Below, in pieces: positions 5,695 through 16,419 of a stretch of DNA of 16,788 bases. Each line of letters starts with the position of its first letter. Within the stretch, counting starts at the first letter, position 1. Location: contig JBFGWM010000030.1 in NCBI GenBank assembly GCA_041588495.1, positions 1-16,788 of the forward strand, in the 5' to 3' direction. Source of the stretch: JBFGWM01 sp041588495. GTDB lineage: Bacteria > Pseudomonadota > Gammaproteobacteria > Pseudomonadales > JBFGWM01. Under the pieces are notes generated by a model, which worked only from the letters and a program-made list of their open reading frames with translations, did no database searches and was not told the DNA's origin. The position numbers and the translations under genes are program-made.

Positions 5695-8190
5695 TCAGGT
5701 CACCGGTTCGGACGCGCCGATCAGGATAGCCAGTTCGGCGGACGGCATGGGCTTGCCGAACAGGTAGCCCTGGCCGATGTCGCACTCGTTGCGCTTCAGG
5801 AACTCGTACTGCTCCTCGGTCTCGACGCCCTCGGCGACCACCTCCAGGCGCAGCTTCTTGGCGATCGCGATGATCGCCGCCGAGATTTCCATGTCGTTGG
5901 TGTCGCCGGGAATGTCCTTCACGAAGGAGCGGTCGATCTTGAGGATGTCGATGGGAAACTTTTTCAGGTAACTGAGCGACGAATAGCCGGTTCCGAAATC
6001 GTCGATCGCCACCGTGATGCCGAGTTCCTTCAGCTGGCGCAGGATGGAGATGACCGCCGCGACGTTGTCCATCAGCGCGGTCTCGGTGATTTCCAGTTCC
6101 AGCAGGTGGGCAGGCAGGCCGGTTTCGTCCAGGGTGCGGCGCACCGTGTCCAGCAGCTTGCGGTCCCGGAACTGGCGGGCCGAGAGGTTCACCGCGACCT
6201 TGATGTCGTCGCCGGTGGCGAGGCGCCATTCCTGCGCCTCCCTGCAGGCGCGCGCCAGGATGAAGTTGCCCAGTTCGATGACCTGCCCGGTGTCCTCGGT
6301 GATGGGGATGAACTCGTCGGGAGGGATCAGTCCCTTGTCGGGATGGTCCCAGCGGATCAGGGTCTCCACGCCGGTGATCCTGCGTGTCGCCATGTCCACC
6401 TGGGGCTGGTAGTAGGGAATGAAGTGTTCCTGCTCGATGGAGCGGCGCACCTCGCTCTCCAGGAACATGCGCTTGACCGCCTCGTAGTTGAGCTCGTCGG
6501 TGTAGAACTGGAAATTGTTGCGACCCGATTCCTTGGCCTTGTACATGGCCAGGTCGGCGTTCTTGAGCAGTGTCGTGGGATCGAGACTGTCGGCCGGCGC
6601 GATGGACACGCCCATGCTGGCGGTGACGATGATCTCGTAGGTGAACACCTTGATGGGGACGCTGACCGCGTTGGCGATCTTCTGCGCCACGACGGTGGCG
6701 TCGTTTTCCATCTTCAGGCCCATGCAGATCATCGCGAACTCGTCACCGCCCATGCGCGCCACGGTGTCCTCCTTGCGCAGCTCGCTCTGCAGGCGCAGGG
6801 CGATCTGGCGGATGACGGTGTCGCCCGACTCATGGCCGAAGGTGTCGTTGATGCGCTTGAAACGGTCCAGGTCCAGGTAGATGACCGCCAGCATGCCGCG
6901 GCGGCGATCCAGTTCATGGGTGGCGTGGGCCAGGCGGTCGCGCAGGAGTTGCCGGTTGGGGAGCCCGGTGATCTGGTCGTACAGTGCCATGTACTCGAGT
7001 TCGCGCTTGGCGTCGATCAGCGCGGAGATGTTCTCGCCCACGGCGATGTAGTGGGTGACCTCGCCGTCGTCGGCCCGCACGGGGGACAGGGACAGACGCA
7101 GCCAGGCGTCCGGCCCGTCCGCATTGCGTGGCCGGATCTCACCCTGCCAGGATTCCCCGCTCTGCACCGCCTCCCAGATCTCGTCGTAGCTGGTGGTGCC
7201 CTCGTCCTCCTCGCGCAGGAAAAAATCGAAACGCGCGCCGAGCACCTCCCGGTTGGGCAGGCCGGTGAGTGCCAGGAATGCCGGGTTGGCGTACTCGATG
7301 ACGCCACGGGTATTGAGCACGATGATGGCGCTTGCGCTGGCCTCCACGGCGCTCGAAAGGCGCGACTGGGTGACCTTCATGCGGTCGGCCATGGCGTTGA
7401 AGGAACGCGCCAGGGACCCGATCTCGTCGCTGCGCCGGGCGCCGGGTGTGTGATTGACCTCGCCGTCACCGAGTTTTTCCGCCGCTTCCGCAATCTCCAC
7501 CAGCGGTTCGGAAATCCGCCGCGAGAACAGGAATGCGAGCAGGATGCCGACGAGTATGGTCAGCAGTGCGGTCCACGCGAGCTGGCGCCCGGCGAGGCCG
7601 TACTTGGCGGCCAGGGATTTCATGTAGCGGTCGACGGTGACGATGCCCACCACGCTGCCGTCCGGGTTGCGGATCGGCCCGGCCCCGCGCAGGTCCGGCC
7701 CGCTCCCGGCGTCGCCGCGGATCACGATGATCTCGCCGCGCAGCGCCTCCAGGTGGTGCGGTTCGGCCGCGATACGACGCCCGATGGGGTAGTCGCCGCC
7801 GGGGTCGAGTTCGGTCATCACCACGTACTCGAGCTCGCGGCTGGTCTCGAAATCGGCCGTCGGACGCAGGGTGAAGATGCGCGTCTGGTCGGCCTGGGGG
7901 CCGGCGATGAAGCCGCGGAGAAAGCGGAACTGGCCGCGCAGCTTCTGGAACTCCTCCCAGCCGATGACCTCCTTGCCGGGCGGCAGGCGGCGGATGGACT
8001 CGTGCTGGCGGCCGTCGATGGAGGCGGACAGGGCGGCCACCAGGGTGCGCAGTTCGTCGTGGGTGCTGTCGAGAATCTGGCTGCGGGCGTGGCCCCAGGC
8101 GAACCACCCGCTGACCGCCACGGCGAACACGATCAGTACCGCCGAGAACAGTGCGATCTTGAGGTTCAGGCCGAAACGGATCTGGGGCAT
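5695..8190 (-). CDS. Membrane-bound sensor diguanylate cyclase/phosphodiesterase (HAMP-PAS-GGDEF-EAL)
   Basis: 831 residues. Membrane helices near 11-31 and 203-222 enclose a periplasmic region of about 170 residues whose end (GSVVGIVTVD) resembles PDC/Cache sensors. A HAMP linker (about 223-275), a PAS domain (about 278-390), GGDEF (about 397-560) and EAL (about 575-825) follow. The cyclase motif GGDEF is intact at 481-485, with inhibitory-site RKED at 472-475, five residues upstream as expected. The EAL signature reads ETL (609-611) and keeps the catalytic glutamate. Other phosphodiesterase residues are present: N668, E700, DDFGTGYSS (730-738), K751, E787 and Q807. Both c-di-GMP synthesis and breakdown are possible by motif; net direction is unknown. 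Its ribosome site is weak. The gene is divergent from sucA and convergent with the DUF547 gene. Confidence 0.95.
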   Translation of the reverse strand: MPQIRFGLNLKIALFSAVLIVFAVAVSGWFAWGHARSQILDSTHDELRTLVAALSASIDGRQHESIRRLPPGKEVIGWEEFQKLRGQFRFLRGFIAGPQADQTRIFTLRPTADFETSRELEYVVMTELDPGGDYPIGRRIAAEPHHLEALRGEIIVIRGDAGSGPDLRGAGPIRNPDGSVVGIVTVDRYMKSLAAKYGLAGRQLAWTALLTILVGILLAFLFSRRISEPLVEIAEAAEKLGDGEVNHTPGARRSDEIGSLARSFNAMADRMKVTQSRLSSAVEASASAIIVLNTRGVIEYANPAFLALTGLPNREVLGARFDFFLREEDEGTTSYDEIWEAVQSGESWQGEIRPRNADGPDAWLRLSLSPVRADDGEVTHYIAVGENISALIDAKRELEYMALYDQITGLPNRQLLRDRLAHATHELDRRRGMLAVIYLDLDRFKRINDTFGHESGDTVIRQIALRLQSELRKEDTVARMGGDEFAMICMGLKMENDATVVAQKIANAVSVPIKVFTYEIIVTASMGVSIAPADSLDPTTLLKNADLAMYKAKESGRNNFQFYTDELNYEAVKRMFLESEVRRSIEQEHFIPYYQPQVDMATRRITGVETLIRWDHPDKGLIPPDEFIPITEDTGQVIELGNFILARACREAQEWRLATGDDIKVAVNLSARQFRDRKLLDTVRRTLDETGLPAHLLELEITETALMDNVAAVISILRQLKELGITVAIDDFGTGYSSLSYLKKFPIDILKIDRSFVKDIPGDTNDMEISAAIIAIAKKLRLEVVAEGVETEEQYEFLKRNECDIGQGYLFGKPMPSAELAILIGASEPVT

Positions 8191-8485
8191 CTGGCGGGCC
8201 GTTCCATGGGTTGGCGTCCAAGCACCCGCCTCGGCGGGGGCCTATGACCTTCTATATTAGCCCGTGCAGCCGGATTCAGCCCGTCCTGCGCGAGATGCGG
8301 GGGACCCATGCGGCCGCCTGCGCGGTGCCGCACGGCGCAGAACGTACTACACTTTATCCCGTCCGATCCGGGCCCGCCTGCCGGGCCGCGATGGCAGGGA
8401 AGGCGTGACCGGCGCCGACGCGGGTCGCGTGCGCGAGGCCGGGCGTGGCCAGGCGTGAAGCAAAGCATAGTCGAGGTGATTTTCC
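8191..8485. promoter_or_regulatory. Divergent intergenic region between the GGDEF-EAL gene and sucA
   Basis: A 295-base non-coding stretch that must hold promoters for both directions. Toward sucA, TACACT at 8348-8353 is a plausible -10, within CTACACTTTAT; no good -35 was found, so an activator may be needed. On the minus strand, TATAGA (8251-8256) with CTGAAT 17 bases upstream is a weak candidate for the GGDEF-EAL gene. Inverted repeats are CCCGCC-TC-GGCGGG (8225-8238) and CCTGCC/GGCAGG (8377-8398). No convincing small gene was seen. Confidence 0.45.
8473..8479 (+). promoter_or_regulatory. Shine-Dalgarno fixing the GTG start of sucA
   Basis: GAGGTGA, a strong match to the anti-Shine-Dalgarno, lies six bases before GTG at 8486. 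The next in-frame ATG at 8501 has no comparable site, so GTG is the better start. Confidence 0.8.
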
Positions 8486-11323
<2,838 letters not shown>

Positions 11324-11386
11324 GCGTACCGGGGACCGGACATGGAAAACTGCAGCGAAACGGCACAAAAGTAAAAAGGAACCGCC

Positions 11387-12616
11387 ATGACCATCGAAAT
11401 CAAAGCGCCCCAATTCCCGGAGTCGGTTGCCGACGGCACGATTGCCTCCTGGCACAAGCAGCCGGGTGAATCCTGCAGTCGCGACGAGCTGATCGTGGAC
11501 ATCGAGACCGACAAGGTCGTGCTCGAGGTGGTCGCGCCGGCAGACGGCGTGATCAAGGAGATCGTCAAGGGCGAAGGCGACACCGTGCTCAGCATGGAGG
11601 TGATCGGCCAGTTCGAGGCCGGGGGTGAAGGCACCGCCCCGGCGGCGGGCGACGGCGGCGGCGCGGCAGAGCCTGCGCCACAGGCGGCCGCGGCCGAGTC
11701 CGGCGGTTCCGGTGGCGAGGCGATGGCCAGTCCGGCGGCGCGCAAGGCCGCGGAAGAGGCCGGCGTCGACCTGTCCCAGGTCCAGGGCAGCGGCAAGGAC
11801 GGACGGATCACCAAGGAAGACGTCCAGGCCCACGCCAAGAGCAAGCCGGCTGCGCCTGCGCCCGCGGCATCCGCCCCGGCGCCCGCGGCGAAGGCCCCGG
11901 CCCCGGCGCCCGGCGAGCGTGTTGAGCGCCGCGTGCCGATGACCCGCCTGCGCAAGCGCATCGCCGAACGCCTGGTGGAAGCGCAGCAGACGGCGGCGAT
12001 CCTGACCACGTTCAACGAGGTCAACATGAAGCCGGTGATGGACCTGCGCAACCAGTACAAGGACGAGTTCCTGAAGAAGCACGGCGTGAAGCTGGGCTTC
12101 ATGGGTTTCTTCGTGAAGGCCGCGGTCGAGGCCCTGAAGCGGATTCCGTCGGTGAACGCGTCGGTGGACGGTGACGACATCGTCTACCACGGCTACTACG
12201 ACATCGGCGTCGCGGTGTCCGCGGAGAAGGGCCTGGTGGTGCCCATCCTGCGCGACGCCAACATGATGGGCCTGGCCGAGACCGAGGCGCAGATCATCGA
12301 GTACGGCAAGAAGGCGCGCGAGGGCAAGCTCGGCATCGAGGAGATGACCGGCGGCACGTTCACCATTTCCAACGGTGGCGTGTTCGGCTCGCTGCTGTCG
12401 ACGCCGATCCTCAACCCGCCGCAGACCGGCATCCTCGGCATGCACAAGATCCAGGAACGGCCGATGGTGGTCAACGGGCAGATCGAAATCCTGCCGATGA
12501 TGTACCTCGCCCTCAGCTACGATCACCGCCTGATCGACGGCAAGGAGGCGGTCACCTTCCTGGTCGAGATCAAGGGCCTGCTGGAAGACCCGGCTCGTAT
12601 CCTGCTCGACATCTGA
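11387..12616 (+). CDS. sucB: 2-oxoglutarate dehydrogenase E2, dihydrolipoyl succinyltransferase SucB
   Basis: Core of the 2-oxoglutarate dehydrogenase complex. It passes the succinyl group from SucA via a lipoyl arm to CoA. It has 409 residues; E. coli has 405. The lipoyl domain covers about 1-78, with lipoylated K43 in ETDKVVLEV. An Ala/Gly/Pro linker (79-113), the E3/E1-binding domain (about 114-150, MASPAARKAAEEAGVD) and a second Ala-Pro linker (151-178) follow. The catalytic domain (180-409) has the active-site motif SYDHRLIDG with H380 and D384. A single lipoyl domain fits SucB rather than a pyruvate dehydrogenase E2, many of which have more than one. AAGGA lies six bases before the ATG, 63 bases after sucA. 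Confidence 0.98.
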   Translation: MTIEIKAPQFPESVADGTIASWHKQPGESCSRDELIVDIETDKVVLEVVAPADGVIKEIVKGEGDTVLSMEVIGQFEAGGEGTAPAAGDGGGAAEPAPQAAAAESGGSGGEAMASPAARKAAEEAGVDLSQVQGSGKDGRITKEDVQAHAKSKPAAPAPAASAPAPAAKAPAPAPGERVERRVPMTRLRKRIAERLVEAQQTAAILTTFNEVNMKPVMDLRNQYKDEFLKKHGVKLGFMGFFVKAAVEALKRIPSVNASVDGDDIVYHGYYDIGVAVSAEKGLVVPILRDANMMGLAETEAQIIEYGKKAREGKLGIEEMTGGTFTISNGGVFGSLLSTPILNPPQTGILGMHKIQERPMVVNGQIEILPMMYLALSYDHRLIDGKEAVTFLVEIKGLLEDPARILLDI

Positions 12617-12636
12617 GGATAATGGGGACCCTTTGA

Positions 12637-12658
12637 CGCGCCGGCGCCTGCCGGCGCG
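12637..12658 (+). other. Strong hairpin between sucB and lpdA
   Basis: CGCGCCGGC and GCCGGCGCG arms form a perfect 9-bp stem with a GCCT loop, 20 bases after the sucB stop. No T-run follows, so full termination is unlikely. Such intercistronic stems commonly protect upstream mRNA or mark a processing point. Here it would separate E1/E2 from E3 expression, which is inference. Confidence 0.55.
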
Positions 12659-12694
12659 CGACACCAATCACCGGTAACTACAGGACGAAATTCC

Positions 12695-14128
12695 ATGGCT
12701 GATTATGACGTCATCGTGATCGGGGGCGGTCCCGCCGGATACCCGGCGGCCATTCGCTCCGCGCAACTCGGCAAGAAGACCCTCTGCGTGGAGAAATGGA
12801 TCGGCAAGCAGGACAAGCCGGCCCTGGGCGGCACCTGCCTGAATGTCGGCTGTATCCCGTCCAAGGCGCTGCTCGACACCTCCCACAAGTTCGTGGAGGC
12901 CACCGAGCACTTCGAGGAGATCGGCATCCAGGCCAAGGGCGTGACGGTGGACGTGCCGGCGATGATCGCCCGCAAGGACGGCATCGTGAAGCAGCTGACC
13001 GGCGGTATCGATTCCCTGTTCAAGGCCAACAAGGTCGAGTGGAAGGCGGGCGCGGGCAAACTGCTGGCCAACAAGGTGGTGGAGATCACCGGCCATGACG
13101 GCAAGAAGGAAACCGTATCCGCTGACAACGTCATCATCGCCACCGGCTCGGTGCCCATCGACATCCCGGTGGCCCCGGTCGACAACGACCTGATCGTCGA
13201 CAATGCCGGCGCCCTGGATTTCGACAAGGCGCCGAAGCGCCTGGGCGTGATCGGCGCCGGGGTGATCGGTCTCGAACTGGGCAGCGTGTGGAAGCGGGTC
13301 GGCTCCGAAGTGACCCTCATCGAGGCCGTCGACAAGTTCCTGTTCCTGTGCGACCAGCAGACCGCCAGGGAGGCCCACAAGCTGTTCAAGAAGCAGGGCC
13401 TCGACATCCGCCTCGGTGCGCGGGTCACCGGATCCAAGACCTCCAAGAAGACGGTCACGGTCACCTACGCGGACGCCGATGGCGAACACGACATGACCTT
13501 CGACAAGCTGATCGTCTGCGTCGGCCGGCGCCCGTATACCGAGAACCTGCTGGCCCCTGACTGCGGCGTGACCCTGGATGAGCGCGGCTCGATCTTCGTC
13601 GACGACAAGTGCGCGACGGCGGTGCCCGGCGTGTACGCGGTCGGCGACGTGGTGCGTGGCCCGATGCTGGCGCACAAGGGCACCGAAGAGGGCATCATGG
13701 TGGCGGAGAACATCGCCGGTCACACCCACCGGGTCAATTACGACGCCATCCCCAACATCATCTACACCGACCCCGAGATCGCCTGGGTGGGCAAGACCGA
13801 GGAAGAGGTGAAGGCCAGCGGTGAGCCTTACAAGGTCGGCGTGTTCCCGTTCGCGGCCAGTGGCCGGGCCATGGCCTCCAATGCCACCGACGGCTTTGCC
13901 AAGATCATCGCCCACGAGGAGAGCGACCGCATCCTGGGCATGCACATCATCGGTCCGCACGCCTCGGAGCTGATCATGCAGGGCGTGATCGCCATGGAGT
14001 TCATGGGCAGCGCGGAAGACCTCGCCCTGACCTGCTTCGGCCACCCGACCCTGTCCGAGGCGGTCCACGAGGCGGCTCTCGCGGTGGAGAACATGCCCAT
14101 CCACATGGCGCCCAAGCGCAAGCGCTGA
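12695..14128 (+). CDS. lpdA: Dihydrolipoyl dehydrogenase (E3) of the 2-oxoglutarate dehydrogenase complex
   Basis: FAD-dependent disulfide oxidoreductase that reoxidises dihydrolipoyl-SucB and makes NADH. It has 477 residues, normal for the family. The FAD fold GGGPAG is at 10-15, and the redox disulfide C48/C53 is in GGTCLNVGCIPSK. The NAD fold GAGVIGLELG is at 187-196, and the second FAD motif VYAVGDV is at 313-319. The catalytic His-Glu pair is H450/E455 in GHPTLSE. One oddity: the usual HAHPT motif reads FGHPT, so the first histidine is phenylalanine; the catalytic histidine itself is kept. Its place between sucB and sucC indicates an E3 dedicated to this complex; whether other E3 genes exist cannot be seen. 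AGGA lies near 12682. Confidence 0.97.
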   Translation: MADYDVIVIGGGPAGYPAAIRSAQLGKKTLCVEKWIGKQDKPALGGTCLNVGCIPSKALLDTSHKFVEATEHFEEIGIQAKGVTVDVPAMIARKDGIVKQLTGGIDSLFKANKVEWKAGAGKLLANKVVEITGHDGKKETVSADNVIIATGSVPIDIPVAPVDNDLIVDNAGALDFDKAPKRLGVIGAGVIGLELGSVWKRVGSEVTLIEAVDKFLFLCDQQTAREAHKLFKKQGLDIRLGARVTGSKTSKKTVTVTYADADGEHDMTFDKLIVCVGRRPYTENLLAPDCGVTLDERGSIFVDDKCATAVPGVYAVGDVVRGPMLAHKGTEEGIMVAENIAGHTHRVNYDAIPNIIYTDPEIAWVGKTEEEVKASGEPYKVGVFPFAASGRAMASNATDGFAKIIAHEESDRILGMHIIGPHASELIMQGVIAMEFMGSAEDLALTCFGHPTLSEAVHEAALAVENMPIHMAPKRKR

Positions 14129-14134
14129 GGGTGC

Positions 14135-14157
14135 GGGCGGCCGGCTTCCGGCTGCCC
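14135..14157 (+). terminator. First hairpin after lpdA (possible terminator or processing stem)
   Basis: GGGCGGCCGG pairs with CCGGCTGCCC (10 bp with one G-U) around a CTT loop, 7 bases after the lpdA stop. A T-run is missing, so it is not a classical intrinsic terminator. It is the first of two strong stems in a row. Confidence 0.4.
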
Positions 14158-14166
14158 TCCGCCACG

Positions 14167-14193
14167 GGCCCCGGGCGCATCGCGTCCGGGGCC
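14167..14193 (+). terminator. Second hairpin between lpdA and sucC, 12-bp stem
   Basis: GGCCCCGGGCGC pairs with GCGTCCGGGGCC (12 bp, one G-U) around an ATC loop. The following bases, GCTTCGTCT, are only mildly T-rich. It could cause partial termination or block RNA decay between the sucAB-lpdA and sucCD segments. A possible -10 for sucC lies just downstream. Confidence 0.45.
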
Positions 14194-14201
14194 GCTTCGT
14201 C

Positions 14202-14207
14202 TACACT
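14202..14207 (+). promoter_or_regulatory. Possible internal promoter -10 for sucCD
   Basis: TACACT lies 86 bases before the sucC start, inside CTACACTGTAT, which matches CTACACTTTAT upstream of sucA at 10 of 11 bases. No recognisable -35 is present because that region is the 3' arm of a hairpin. A second promoter here would let sucCD be made apart from sucAB. This is a weak call. Confidence 0.3.
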
Positions 14208-14293
14208 GTATGGGTCAAGTTCGGGCGCCGGGACGCTTGCTCCCAGGTGGCGCCTATCCCAGGACATCAACAACAGCGAAGGGTGCGAACCGT

Positions 14294-15463
14294 ATGAACC
14301 TTCACGAATACCAGGCAAAACAGTTATTTGCCGAGTACGGCCTGCCTGTATCCCAGGGCGTGGCCGTGGACAATCCAAAGGAAGCGGCCGAAGCCGCGAG
14401 CAAGATCGGCGGTGACAAGTGGGTCATCAAGACCCAGGTCCACGCCGGCGGGCGCGGCAAGGCGGGCGGCGTCAAGCTGGTCAGCTCGAAGGACGAGATC
14501 AAGGAGTTCGCCCAGCAGTGGCTGGGCAAGCGTCTGGTGACCTACCAGACCGACGAGCGCGGACAGCCGGTGAGCAAGGTGCTCATCGAGGCCTGCACTG
14601 ACATCGACCGCGAACTGTACCTCGGTGCGGTGATCGACCGTGGTTCTCAGCGCGTGGTGTTCATGGCCTCCACCGAGGGTGGTGTCGAGATCGAGAAGGT
14701 CGCCCACGAAACGCCGGAGAAAATTCTCAAGGCGGAAATCGACCCGATGACCGGCGCCATGCCGTACCAGGCGCGCGAAATCGGCTTCAAGCTGGGTCTC
14801 AATTCCACGCAGCTGAAGCAGTTCACCAAGATGTTCCTGAACCTGTCGAAGATGTTCCACGACTACGACCTCGCTCTGCTGGAGATCAACCCGCTGGTGA
14901 TCACCGGTGACGGCGACCTGCTGTGCCTGGACGCCAAGGTGTCCATCGACGGCAACGCCCTGTTCCGCCAGCCCAAGCTGAAGGACATGCACGACCCCAG
15001 CCAGGACGACGAGCGCGAGGCGCACGCGGCCCAGTGGGAACTCAACTACGTGGCTCTCGACGGCAACATCGGCTGCATGGTGAATGGTGCCGGACTGGCC
15101 ATGGGCACCATGGACATCATCAACCTGCACGGCGGCAACCCGGCGAACTTCCTCGACGTCGGTGGTGGCGCCACCAAGGAACGGGTTTCCGAGGCGTTCA
15201 AGATCATCCTCTCGGACGACAAGGTGCAGGCAGTGCTGGTCAACATCTTTGGCGGGATCGTGCGTTGCGACACGATTGCCGACGGCGTGATCGGCGCGGT
15301 CAAGGAGGTCGGCGTGAAGGTGCCCGTGGTGGTGCGCCTGGAGGGCAACAACCGCGACCTCGGCAGCCAGAAACTCAAGGAAAGCGGCCTGAACATCATC
15401 GCGGCGACCAGTCTCAAGGACGCTGCCGAGCAGGCGGTCAAGGCGGCGGGAGGTGCAGCATGA
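14294..15463 (+). CDS. sucC: Succinyl-CoA synthetase beta subunit SucC
   Basis: With SucD, converts succinyl-CoA to succinate and CoA while phosphorylating a nucleoside diphosphate. It has 389 residues; E. coli has 388. The ATP-grasp residues fall at the E. coli numbers: K46, GRG 53-55, E99 and E107, with Mg ligands N199 and D213. The succinate/CoA-side residues N264 and GIV 321-323 are also identical. The reading frame is open upstream to 14210, but MNLHEYQAKQLF is the family N-terminus, and AAGGGTG sits about eight bases before ATG 14294, which fixes the start. ADP versus GDP preference cannot be read here. Its last codons overlap the sucD start. Confidence 0.98.
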   Translation: MNLHEYQAKQLFAEYGLPVSQGVAVDNPKEAAEAASKIGGDKWVIKTQVHAGGRGKAGGVKLVSSKDEIKEFAQQWLGKRLVTYQTDERGQPVSKVLIEACTDIDRELYLGAVIDRGSQRVVFMASTEGGVEIEKVAHETPEKILKAEIDPMTGAMPYQAREIGFKLGLNSTQLKQFTKMFLNLSKMFHDYDLALLEINPLVITGDGDLLCLDAKVSIDGNALFRQPKLKDMHDPSQDDEREAHAAQWELNYVALDGNIGCMVNGAGLAMGTMDIINLHGGNPANFLDVGGGATKERVSEAFKIILSDDKVQAVLVNIFGGIVRCDTIADGVIGAVKEVGVKVPVVVRLEGNNRDLGSQKLKESGLNIIAATSLKDAAEQAVKAAGGAA

Positions 15464-16332
15464 GCATCCTGATCAACAAGGACACCAAGGTCATCTGCCA
15501 GGGCTTCACGGGCTCCCAGGGCACGTTCCACTCCGAGCAGGCGATCGAATACGGGACGCGCATGGTCGGCGGTGTCACGCCGGGCAAGGGTGGCCAGGAA
15601 CACCTCGGCCTGCCGGTGTTCGACACGGTGCGCGACGCGGTTGCCGAAACCGGCGCCGACGCCAGCGTGATCTACGTGCCGGCGCCGTTCTGCAAGGACT
15701 CCATCTGCGAGGCGGCCTACGCCGGAGTCAAGCTCATCGTGTGCATCACCGAGGGCATCCCGACCCTGGACATGTTGCAGGCGAAGATCGTTGTCGATCA
15801 GTGCGGGGCGCGTCTCGTGGGCCCGAACTGCCCCGGGGTGATCACCCCGGGTGAATGCAAGATCGGCATCATGCCGGGATCGATTCACAAGCCCGGCAAG
15901 GTCGGGATCGTGTCGCGGTCCGGAACGCTCACCTACGAGGCGGTCAAGCAGACCACGGATCCGGGTTATGGCCAGAGCACCTGCGTGGGGATCGGCGGCG
16001 ACCCGATTCCGGGCAGCAACTTCATCGACATCCTGACCCTGTTCCAGGAGGACGAGGCCACCGAGGCCATCGTGATGATCGGTGAAATCGGCGGCACCGC
16101 CGAGGAAGAGGCGGCGGCCTTCATCAAGGAGAACGTCACCAAGCCGGTGGTTTCCTACATCGCGGGCGTGACCGCGCCGGCCGGCAAGCGCATGGGGCAC
16201 GCGGGCGCGATCATTGCCGGCGGCAAGGGCACCGCGGACGAGAAGTTTGCCGCCCTCGAGGACGCCGGGGTGAAGACGGTGCGCAGCCTGGCCGACATCG
16301 GCAGCGGGATCGCCGAGATCACCGGTTGGTGA
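15460..16332 (+). CDS. sucD: Succinyl-CoA synthetase alpha subunit SucD
   Basis: Alpha subunit of succinyl-CoA synthetase. It binds CoA and carries the phosphohistidine. It has 290 residues; E. coli has 289. The CoA-fold motif QGFTGSQGTFH is at 14-24, the cis-proline segment VGPNCPGVI at 120-128 and GIGGDP at 177-182. The phosphorylated histidine is H247 in GHAGAIIAGGKGTA, the same number as in E. coli. The start ATGA overlaps the sucC stop by 4 bases, with GGGAGGTG upstream inside sucC, so the two subunits are probably translationally coupled. Last gene before a strong terminator. Confidence 0.98.
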   Translation: MSILINKDTKVICQGFTGSQGTFHSEQAIEYGTRMVGGVTPGKGGQEHLGLPVFDTVRDAVAETGADASVIYVPAPFCKDSICEAAYAGVKLIVCITEGIPTLDMLQAKIVVDQCGARLVGPNCPGVITPGECKIGIMPGSIHKPGKVGIVSRSGTLTYEAVKQTTDPGYGQSTCVGIGGDPIPGSNFIDILTLFQEDEATEAIVMIGEIGGTAEEEAAAFIKENVTKPVVSYIAGVTAPAGKRMGHAGAIIAGGKGTADEKFAALEDAGVKTVRSLADIGSGIAEITGW

Positions 16333-16350
16333 TAGCGGCCCCGGAAACGG

Positions 16351-16380
16351 AAAAGGCAGCCTGCGGGCTGCCTTTTTCTT
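16351..16380 (+). terminator. Intrinsic terminator after sucD, bidirectional
   Basis: GGCAGCC (16355-16361) and GGCTGCC (16366-16372) form a 7-bp stem with a TGCG loop, followed by TTTTTCTT. The AAAA before the stem mirrors the T-run, so on the minus strand it gives a stem plus TTTT and can also end the convergent EthD-like gene. It starts 18 bases after the sucD stop. It is the clearest terminator in the window. Confidence 0.93.
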
Positions 16381-16419
16381 GCGGAGAGCGTGGACGTCGT
16401 ATTCAATGCCCGGCCGGCA

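Noticed and set aside
4829..8190. Mobile-element origin for the DUF547/GGDEF-EAL block
   Set aside because: I saw no transposase, integrase, terminal repeats, target duplication or tRNA edge, and base composition looks like the flanking genes.
6106..8247. Long open frame on the plus strand (713 codons) opposite the GGDEF-EAL gene
   Set aside because: It is antisense to a protein with intact HAMP, PAS, GGDEF and EAL motifs. The translation has no domain and the biased composition of a shadow frame.
14210..14293. Upstream extension of the sucC frame by 28 codons
   Set aside because: The SucC family starts at MNLHEYQ, and the ribosome site fits ATG 14294. The extension would include the candidate promoter.
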